DNA of 19,210 nucleotides, taken from assembly GCA_036501345.1 (NCBI GenBank), contig DASYAN010000573.1, forward strand, positions 1-19,210. Reading direction: 5' to 3'. Both the position numbers and the translations under genes were made by a program. A model generated the notes under the pieces. The model saw only the letters and a list, made by a program, of their open reading frames with translations, ran no database searches and was not told where the DNA came from. Below are positions 8,214 to 13,791 of this stretch, in pieces (the first letter of the stretch is position 1; every line of letters starts with the position of its first letter). The DNA comes from DASYAN01 sp036501345 (GTDB taxonomy: Bacteria; Chloroflexota; Ktedonobacteria; Ktedonobacterales; Ktedonobacteraceae).

Positions 8214-10260
8214 TGATTTGCCTCATCACTTGCACAAACTGATCAAAGGTTACAGGACTCCTCGTTGTCTGGACATAACTCGCATACCGCTGTGCAAGTG
8301 CCTCCTGTTCTCGTTCTATTCTTTTCTGCTCAATTCGCTTTTCATCGTGGACAATGCGTTGTTCGATGGCTCCGCGCTCGAACAGAACAAATGCTTCGGG
8401 GCGAGCTGCAGTCTCAGATCCTCGCGTGCCAGGAACTTCCCTGGGACTGCCAAGTATGTGCCAGTCCGTTGGCGGTTCATGGATTGTCAGTGGGTCCATG
8501 TCATTCTCACGATAGATGGTCTCGATATGCTCATCAAGGCCGAGTTCAGCATGGTAAATACCGTCGAGAAATTGCTCTCTTGGTCCCACCCGTCCGTTGA
8601 GAGCTGGATGCCGCACAACACGAATACCTCTTCCGATAAACTGGTAAAACTCACTGAAGCTCCCATAGGGACGCATGGGCACAACGACTGTAATAGGAGG
8701 GAAATCATAGCCTTGTCCGAGCATCTTCAGTTGGACAATGCCTTGCAGATCACCAGATTCCTGCTCAAAGCGATCACGTATCGCCTTAATACGAGCAGAC
8801 GTCATGGAGTGATGCAGATAGGCACATGGAATACCTTGTTCTTCAGCAATGCGAGCAAGTTGCTCAGCGTGACGTTCTCCTAATGCCGAGAACAGCACAC
8901 GTGGCTTTACTGGGTAGAGGAGTTCCGTTTGCAGATTGAGTGCCAACTTGACCGCATACATGACCTGACGGATCGAGGCATCGGACTTGGCTGTAATATG
9001 GGCGAGTTTGCGTTCGTCCTTCACGATTTCGAGGAGGGCATCCCGTCCAATGATCTCCTCCCGACTGCCATCTGGCCAGACCATTTCGTACGTCGTCTGT
9101 TCAGCATTTGGAGCGAAGCGGTGGACACGCAAGTTCTTCGCATTGCCATCTGCAATGGAATCGATGAGACGATACCGATAGACGACATCTGCATCAATCG
9201 GCTTGCCATCAAGCCGTTGGAAGCACGCAGACATCAGCAATGTCCGTGCTTGCTTGAAATGACGGAATGTTCGCTGGTAGGACTCGGCAGCAGCAATATG
9301 TGCTTCATCGACGATGATCAGATCAATGTCAGAGGATTCCAACTTTGCCAGCAAGTCATCAGAATCTTCTCCATTACCGAGAGAGTGGAAATTGGTGATA
9401 ATAATATCCGCAGTAAGCAAATCTTTGCGAGATATATTTCGAATAGGTCCTTCATTTCGATCAAGAGTCAGGACTTTTGGCGGCCTACAGCCAGGAATCA
9501 ATGGACCATCAGGGAGACCATACAGTACATTTCCTACCGTTTGGTGATCAAATGCTTTATCAAAGGTTCCACGAATGACACTTCCTGGAGTAATCACCAG
9601 TGCTCGACATCTGGCAAAGGCCAAACAGGTAACAACACCAAGTGCTGTTTTTCCTGCACCAACGGACATGACGCAGGCAGCGTGAGTACCGCCAGACCGA
9701 AAGTAATTTCCAAGGGCTGCGAAAGCCTGTATCTGGCATTGACGCAACGTTTTCATGTTCAGCTTGTTGTGGATGGAAGCGAAATAGGGAGACAGCATCT
9801 CTTTCATTCTCCTTGGTGCTGGAGTAAGGGCAAACAGTGGGTCTGGGGCCATATCTGGTTGCTCTATGAGAGGGTTCTCAATGAGCAATGGGGCTAACAG
9901 CGCATCCTGCTTGAGTATAGATTGGAGTTGAGCAATACAGCGCTCAGGCTCAAGCCGAATGGTGTCATATGAAAAGCGTACAACGATCCATCCTGCCGCA
10001 TGCAAGTCGTTCTGACGAAGTCGATCATAACTGAAGGCAGAACGATTCCCATGAAATTCAAAGCCATCAAGCTCAACAGCGATGAGATGATCCTGTCCCA
10101 CAATGGCATAATCAATCCGGTAAGCATGTCCGGCCCAGGCTACTTCATATTGTGGCTTCACTCGATCCATAATCTCTTGCTTCATTGCAGGTGACAAGAT
10201 CCATCGAAGGAAGGCATATTCAAGAAACGATTCTGCAGATAACAGATTATAGAGAGCCAT
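8206..10260 (-). CDS. SF2 DEAH helicase with N-terminal DUF559/Vsr-like nuclease domain
   Basis: A 684-aa protein. Residues ~10-110 form a PD-(D/E)XK-like module of the DUF559/very-short-patch-repair type: D50 in RIDYAI, E63-L-D65-G in AVELDGFEFHG, then DRLRQNDLHAAGWIVVRFSYD with the conserved Arg/Asp helix and GW-RF strand. The SF2 motor follows: Walker A VGAGKT (200-205), DEAH box (318-321), motif III as SAC, and motif VI QFIGRGIR (540-547). The final ~80 residues are charged and probably coiled coil. The ATG at 10260 comes one base after the upstream stop (TGAAATG). A longer frame from 10314 would overlap the previous gene by 53 bases and lacks a ribosome binding site. It likely translocates on and cuts duplex DNA; the architecture recalls restriction-type helicases. 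It is not matched confidently to a named defence system. Confidence 0.87.
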   Translation of the reverse strand: MALYNLLSAESFLEYAFLRWILSPAMKQEIMDRVKPQYEVAWAGHAYRIDYAIVGQDHLIAVELDGFEFHGNRSAFSYDRLRQNDLHAAGWIVVRFSYDTIRLEPERCIAQLQSILKQDALLAPLLIENPLIEQPDMAPDPLFALTPAPRRMKEMLSPYFASIHNKLNMKTLRQCQIQAFAALGNYFRSGGTHAACVMSVGAGKTALGVVTCLAFARCRALVITPGSVIRGTFDKAFDHQTVGNVLYGLPDGPLIPGCRPPKVLTLDRNEGPIRNISRKDLLTADIIITNFHSLGNGEDSDDLLAKLESSDIDLIIVDEAHIAAAESYQRTFRHFKQARTLLMSACFQRLDGKPIDADVVYRYRLIDSIADGNAKNLRVHRFAPNAEQTTYEMVWPDGSREEIIGRDALLEIVKDERKLAHITAKSDASIRQVMYAVKLALNLQTELLYPVKPRVLFSALGERHAEQLARIAEEQGIPCAYLHHSMTSARIKAIRDRFEQESGDLQGIVQLKMLGQGYDFPPITVVVPMRPYGSFSEFYQFIGRGIRVVRHPALNGRVGPREQFLDGIYHAELGLDEHIETIYRENDMDPLTIHEPPTDWHILGSPREVPGTRGSETAARPEAFVLFERGAIEQRIVHDEKRIEQKRIEREQEALAQRYASYVQTTRSPVTFDQFVQVMRQISE

Positions 10261-10261
10261 T

Positions 10262-10888
10262 TCAGCTTGTCCCTTCGGATTCGAGATTGGCAATCCGCGA
10301 TTTGATACGATCAAGAGCAGACAGTTCCTGATTGAACTTCACAGCGATTTCTGCCACTTGTAAAGCTTCAGGGAGATAGCCTTCTTGCTCATATAAAGAA
10401 ATCAAGTAGCGAAAAGGAAGAACGGATAGAAATCCTTGGTCGTTGTTTGCTTGAACGATGTCGGAATAGACTTGAATGAGTCGGATATCAAGCCAGCAGA
10501 TCCGTTCGATTTCCGCCAAAACCCATGATTCCTCCCGGCGAAGTCCCCAAAGTACTGAACAGCAGCCTTGGATCACAAAGTGATAATCAGCAAGCTCTCC
10601 AGGAAGTTCAAGAGACTCATACAACTGACGTAGTCTCGTCTGGGCTGTAGTCTCTCCATTTCTGGTATTTTGGGGTTGTGCTGTCCACTGTTTGGTGGGC
10701 GAAGCTGAAGTACTACCAGAGCCAGTGATCATTGGCCAAGTCAAGTACTCGCGAGGCTTATTCGCCATTGCATATGAGCCTATCTTGGGAACTGTACTAT
10801 ACCTCGATAGATGTGAATGATCAACGCTTGGATGGCTCTTATACCCAACACCTGGAACTTCAGAGAAAGACTGAAACCACTTTTGCAT
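10262..10888 (-). CDS. TPR-like helical protein, first gene of the nuclease-helicase operon
   Basis: A 208-aa protein. ATG 10888 is preceded by AAGGGGT at good spacing; a GTG 18 bases further up is possible but would bury this site inside the coding region. Residues 1-85 are low in predicted structure, rich in Ser, Thr, Pro and Gln. Residues ~90-205 are helical with TPR-like spacing: DYHFVIQGCCSVLWGLRREE, a bulky aromatic helix, then FRYLISLYEQEGYLPEALQV, whose Tyr/Ala/Gly pattern fits a TPR hairpin. No catalytic residues are seen. The stop is one base from the helicase start, so it is almost certainly co-translated. It may be an adaptor that docks on the helicase or the 786-aa protein (inference). 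Confidence 0.7.
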   Translation of the reverse strand: MQKWFQSFSEVPGVGYKSHPSVDHSHLSRYSTVPKIGSYAMANKPREYLTWPMITGSGSTSASPTKQWTAQPQNTRNGETTAQTRLRQLYESLELPGELADYHFVIQGCCSVLWGLRREESWVLAEIERICWLDIRLIQVYSDIVQANNDQGFLSVLPFRYLISLYEQEGYLPEALQVAEIAVKFNQELSALDRIKSRIANLESEGTS

Positions 10889-11023
10889 TCTTACCCCTTG
10901 TAGCACTCAAGATATAAAAAAGAGAGCGATGAGCACAACAGTAAACACACTTGCAGTACTGCTGACAAACTGTTATAGAATAGAAAAGAAACAACAGTAA
11001 AAGAGAGTTAAGGGCGAATAGCA

Positions 11024-11042
11024 TATTCATTTTGCATGAATA
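11024..11042. repeat. Inverted repeat, 7-bp arms
   Basis: TATTCAT (11024-11030) and ATGAATA (11036-11042) are perfect inverted copies around a 5-base spacer. It is AT-rich and about 140 bp upstream of the nuclease-helicase operon start. It could be a regulator site but is also compatible with chance in AT-rich DNA. Confidence 0.35.
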
Positions 11043-11061
11043 CATATAATAACGACAATGC

Positions 11062-11076
11062 TAGAGATTATCTCTA
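11062..11076. repeat. 15-bp palindrome, operator-like
   Basis: TAGAGAT-T-ATCTCTA is a perfect 7+1+7 palindrome. Its size suits a dimeric helix-turn-helix repressor. It sits about 175 bp upstream of the nuclease-helicase operon start. No regulator gene for it is visible in the window. Confidence 0.4.
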
Positions 11077-11096
11077 ACAGCACCCAAATTCTGCCT

Positions 11097-11137
11097 CGTT
11101 ATACTTCATACATTGTGGGTCTTCGATAAGTATAACG
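11097..11137. repeat. Inverted repeat, perfect 10-bp arms
   Basis: CGTTATACTT (11097-11106) and AAGTATAACG (11128-11137) are perfect inverted copies separated by 21 bases. No T-run follows on either strand, so it is not an intrinsic terminator. It may be a paired protein-binding site or an RNA stem-loop upstream of the operon. Confidence 0.45.
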
Positions 11138-11231
11138 CTGTAATTGAGTAATTATCACAGAGACATCTATTGATGATACCAGGGTACCATAGCATCTTGT
11201 GTATTTGTGGGAGTACTTACCTGCTAAATAA

Positions 11232-11498
11232 AATATCTCCTATAGTAACAGCTATATACTCTTCTTTCATTATGTCCCCGATGTCTTCGGCTTACCACTC
11301 AGTAGCCAAATTCCCTATCCAGGTCAGGTTCTTACGAAACTGTACTATGAGAACATGGTGATTGACTGGCCTGCTGGTAAGCCTATGCCTGCTGTTTCCA
11401 CTATGCCTGTTCCCAATGGACGACACCAAGCGCTCAAGTCTACGCATACCATCCTTCTTCAACGTGCCTGTCATGGCAATCTCATCTGGTTCGGATAG
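11232..11498 (+). pseudogene. Possible degraded coding remnant, plus strand
   Basis: A plus-strand frame is open for 88 codons with no sensible start of its own. Its first part reads like real protein (HYVPDVFGLPLSSQIPYPGQ, then LTKLYYENMVIDW). The rest (from about GKPMPAVSTMP) is less convincing, and a TAG ends it at 11498. The style is faintly like the secreted aromatic/Gly-Pro repeat proteins common in Chloroflexota, but this is only an impression. It is probably a fragment left by a deletion, and the openness may be chance. Confidence 0.22.
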
Positions 11499-11514
11499 CA
11501 GTCTTATGCTACAT

Positions 11515-12375
11515 TTACTCATGTACTTCCTTGTTGTTAGATGCATTATGGAGCCATTTGACCAGAAGATTGCCATCAACAAGCTGAAGTACATCTTTCC
11601 ATTCTTTTGCCTTCTCAATGGCCTTCTGATTAAAAGATGATGTAGTAACAAAAATACCAAAATCTGCTTTATGTTCAACAATGAGCATACCTATGAACTT
11701 TTGGAGATCAGGGGTACCAACAGTCTTCTCTGGTGAGTAGCGCTTGCACTGGACAATGACTTTGCGTCCTTGTGGATCAGTAGCTGTGAGATCGGCAGCA
11801 AAATCACCGCTACCACCAACTCTTACGACCTGAGTATAGCCGCTTTCTCGTAGCAAATCGCCAATGAGTTCTTCAAACTCATCTGATCGGAGAGTCAGGA
11901 CTCCCCCTAACGTTGTTATATGAGTTCTCTTTTCCCGCTCGCGTTTCTGCTCTTGTTGTATGCGATACTTTTCTGTTGCGCGTTCCTGAGCCACATTTTG
12001 CTCATTGAAAGGGGTTTGAGTCTGTTGTCTATGATCCTGGTGGGCTGTTCCTTGCTGTTGATTATGGCTTTCCACCCGACACATATACTCTTGATATTCT
12101 TGATTCCCGAATTCTATTCTCTTCTTTTGTTGTATGTGATAAATCTTTATTGATCCAAAGAGCAAAAGTCCACAGACAAGAAGAGCAGCAATACCAGCAG
12201 CGATACTAGCAGCAATAGTAAAATACGTCTGAAAAGGGATTCTGCTTAAAAAATAGACGAGAGCAGAAATGGGAATACCGAAACCAACTACACGCAAGAA
12301 CAAACTATCAGATCTATTCTGCCTTGATCTTCTTGGCAGGTTGCGGTAATGGGAACGTACATAGACCTTTCTCAC
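11515..12375 (-). CDS. Membrane-anchored Mrr-type restriction endonuclease
   Basis: A 286-aa protein. A basic N-terminus (residues 1-21, many Arg) is followed by two hydrophobic segments, about 27-46 and 51-76, the second Ala/Gly/Leu-rich. A Gln/Glu/Arg-rich linker (about 85-150) is likely coiled coil. The Mrr_cat domain (about 155-280) starts with the LTLRSDEFEELIGDLLRESG helix and has G-D191-FAAD195 and Q209-C-K211, the standard D...(E/Q)xK catalytic set. Family members cut DNA, often methylated or foreign. The start is GTG at 12375, with only a weak AGCGAG upstream and no better in-frame alternative. The nuclease domain should face the cytoplasm, tethered at the membrane. It is a lone gene with a gap on each side. 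Soluble Mrr proteins lack the helices; fused TM-Mrr proteins are known but poorly understood. Confidence 0.85.
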   Translation of the reverse strand: MRKVYVRSHYRNLPRRSRQNRSDSLFLRVVGFGIPISALVYFLSRIPFQTYFTIAASIAAGIAALLVCGLLLFGSIKIYHIQQKKRIEFGNQEYQEYMCRVESHNQQQGTAHQDHRQQTQTPFNEQNVAQERATEKYRIQQEQKREREKRTHITTLGGVLTLRSDEFEELIGDLLRESGYTQVVRVGGSGDFAADLTATDPQGRKVIVQCKRYSPEKTVGTPDLQKFIGMLIVEHKADFGIFVTTSSFNQKAIEKAKEWKDVLQLVDGNLLVKWLHNASNNKEVHE

Positions 12376-12529
12376 TGTGATTTCTCGCTTTTCTTTTGTC
12401 TGGGGAGCATTGCAGTTTCCTTTCTAAATTAACTAAGGAAGAAGGAACAGCCTCCTCCTTTCCATTACTACTCCAACTGTACAGTACAAAAGCGGAAATT
12501 ACAAGAACAGACGGCTATTCATTACTTTT

Positions 12530-12544
12530 TTGCATAGCATGCAA
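12530..12544. repeat. 15-bp palindrome upstream of the Mrr-type gene
   Basis: TTGCAT-AGC-ATGCAA has perfect 6-bp arms around 3 bases. It lies about 155 bp upstream of the Mrr start. A smaller palindrome, TGTACAGTACA, lies at 12478-12488. Either may be an operator; neither is supported beyond symmetry. Confidence 0.3.
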
Positions 12545-12701
12545 TCTCATCCAAATTGATCCAAACGGATCCGTGAATACAAAGAGAGGGACCTCTGTTT
12601 CGTCAGCGAGACTAATGTCTTTCAACAGGCGTTAGCGTGCGCATTTGACCACAGCTATATTTAAGACATGTCGGCAATAAGGCAAAATGTATCAATAACC
12701 A

Positions 12702-12710
12702 TGCTATAAT
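12702..12710 (+). promoter_or_regulatory. Extended -10 promoter
   Basis: TGCTATAAT is a consensus extended -10 (TGn plus TATAAT). No good -35 is present at 16-18 bp, which is tolerated by extended -10 promoters. Transcription would begin near 12717, only a few bases before the terminator hairpin. Confidence 0.6.
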
Positions 12711-12724
12711 AGCAGCACTCAGGA

Positions 12725-12758
12725 AGCCCACTATATCAAGAACCCAGTGGGCTTTTTT
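12725..12758 (+). terminator. Intrinsic terminator hairpin, possibly an attenuator
   Basis: AGCCCACT (12725-12732) pairs perfectly with AGTGGGCT (12746-12753) around a 13-base loop and is followed by six T (12753-12758). This is a plus-strand rho-independent terminator. It sits just after the extended -10 promoter and 30 bases before the ATG of the ATPase remnant. Confidence 0.75.
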
Positions 12759-12787
12759 CTCCCAATATTTCTAGGAAGGGATACCCG

Positions 12788-13256
12788 ATGCAGATTCACG
12801 CGATCCACATTGATCACTTACTTTCCTTCAATACATTTGCTTGGGAGGGGCTAGATCCACACTTGAATGTCATAGTCGGTCCCAATGCGCAGGCAAAACC
12901 AACCTATTTCACGCATTGCGGGCTGTGCGCGACGTACTAAGCCCAGATCGAGCCAAAAACGCTGCACGTTGGGCTGATGCTACAGATGCAGATACGATTA
13001 CGATCATGCTGGATCTTCAGTTCACTACTGCGTGGGAAAAGCGTCTTTTATGTACATTCCTGGCGGAGGTGCTTTGTAATCAACAGGCAATCCAGCAAAC
13101 GATGGTATCAGCAACTCAGAATAACCCGATGGCCTGAGACAATTTGCAGCCTGGGTGCAAGAACATTTGTGTACTGTTTATCCAGTTCGTGACTTTTTGA
13201 GATGGTTCCATCAAGGTGTAGAGGGACCAGAGATACTTCAGGAGTCTACGATGTAA
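12788..13256 (+). pseudogene. Broken RecF/SMC-like AAA ATPase remnant (two frameshifts, C-terminus missing)
   Basis: ATG 12788 follows AGGAAGGG at 7-base spacing. The first frame reads MQIHAIHIDHLLSFNTFAWE, then LNVIVGPN, which is the N-terminal strand of a RecF/SbcC/OLD-type ATPase leading into its P-loop. At about 12887 one base is missing (AATGCGCAGGC for an expected AATGGCGCAGGC). The frame then continues as AGKTNLFHALRAVRDVL, restoring GPNGAGKTN. A second loss near 13125 moves the frame again, to GLRQFAAWVQEH and on to TAA 13254-13256. About 155 codons survive. The signature motif, Walker B and D-loop are absent, so the protein cannot hydrolyse ATP. Both losses are in short G or C runs, so sequencing errors could explain the frameshifts but not the missing C-terminal half. 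Confidence 0.72.
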
Positions 13257-13791
13257 AGTAAACAGTACACACGCCGTAGTCTGCTTGCCTTTGCTGATGC
13301 TTCCTGGTGATGCCTGTCAAGTGGAAAAGCATGGCATGTGTATTACTCCTTTGAGTTTTTTAATGCTAAGCGAAATGATGAGCAACATCCTCTTCCTTTT
13401 AGATATTATCAAATGTCGCTTTTACATATATACATAAGAGAATATATTGACATCTATGAAATTTTATTGTTTTATGCTCATTTTATTTTTTAAGACTATT
13501 AAATTCTTAAAAACAGATTGAGAGGACTTTTATTGATAAAGTTATTTATGAGCATAAGTAATCCAGAGTATGAAAAGATATATTATGGAACGTAATTTCT
13601 AGAAAATGCTATTGTATTCAAAGCATAAGATATGTTACATTTTCTATTGTAGGGTAGAGAGTTACAGTTAAGATAGTAGCCGCATATTATTTGTTTTCCT
13701 GTCCACTTGCCAGCGTTCTTTTTAGTGCAAATGAACTTTCCTCCATCGAGCAATACAGCCCGGTCTTGCTTCATTGAATAGGAGTGAGCAG
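13257..13791. other. AT-rich gene-free stretch upstream of caspase operon
   Basis: 535 bp without a supported gene. The first ~120 bases may be decayed continuation of the ATPase remnant. From ~13370 to 13670 the DNA is strongly AT-rich. It contains TTGACA (13447-13452) with a weak TTTATG at 18-bp spacing, and TTGTAT/TTACAT (13612-13617 and 13635-13640, 17-bp spacing). Either could be the promoter of the caspase operon. A 10-bp inverted repeat (TTATGCTCAT at 13472-13481, ATGAGCATAA at 13548-13557) also lies here. A minus-strand frame at 13583-13897 overlaps the caspase gene and has no support. Confidence 0.45.
13780..13787 (+). promoter_or_regulatory. Shine-Dalgarno fixing the start of the caspase gene
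   Basis: AGGAGTGA lies a few bases before ATG 13792. The frame is open further up to a TTG at 13774, but that codon overlaps no ribosome binding site, so ATG 13792 is preferred. Confidence 0.7.

Larger units (their letters stand above)
10889..11514. other. Intergenic region upstream of the nuclease-helicase operon
   Basis: 626 bp separate the Mrr-type gene from the 208-aa gene. It holds three perfect inverted repeats between 11024 and 11137 and a degraded plus-strand coding remnant around 11232-11498. The operon promoter on the minus strand should lie here. The best I see is a weak TTGTGC / TATATC pair with 16-bp spacing just upstream of 10910. No strong terminator is visible. Confidence 0.45.
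12376..12787. other. Divergent intergenic region between Mrr gene and ATPase remnant
   Basis: 412 bp between genes pointing away from each other, so promoters for both strands belong here. On the plus side an extended -10 (12702-12710) and a terminator hairpin are clear. On the minus side I see no good -35/-10. Two small palindromes lie upstream of the Mrr start: TGTACAGTACA (12478-12488) and TTGCAT-AGC-ATGCAA (12530-12544). A 79-codon plus-strand frame at 12396-12635 has no ribosome binding site or recognisable sequence and is not called. Confidence 0.5.

Noticed and set aside
8092..8883. 263-codon plus-strand open frame
   Set aside because: Antisense to the junction of the helicase and 786-aa genes; residue pattern is Ser/Leu/Arg-rich as expected of a shadow frame.
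8929..9897. 322-codon plus-strand open frame
   Set aside because: It lies fully antisense to the SF2 helicase, whose motifs are clear, and has no recognisable motif or ribosome binding site.
10260..10314. Longer start for the SF2 helicase at 10314
   Set aside because: It would overlap the upstream gene by 53 bases and lacks a Shine-Dalgarno; the ATG at 10260 in TGAAATG is better.
11292..11681. 129-codon minus-strand open frame
   Set aside because: It overlaps the C-terminal end of the Mrr domain in another frame and has no family-like sequence.
12725..12758. Bidirectional terminator serving the Mrr gene
   Set aside because: The T-run exists only on the plus strand, and the Mrr gene is transcribed away from it.
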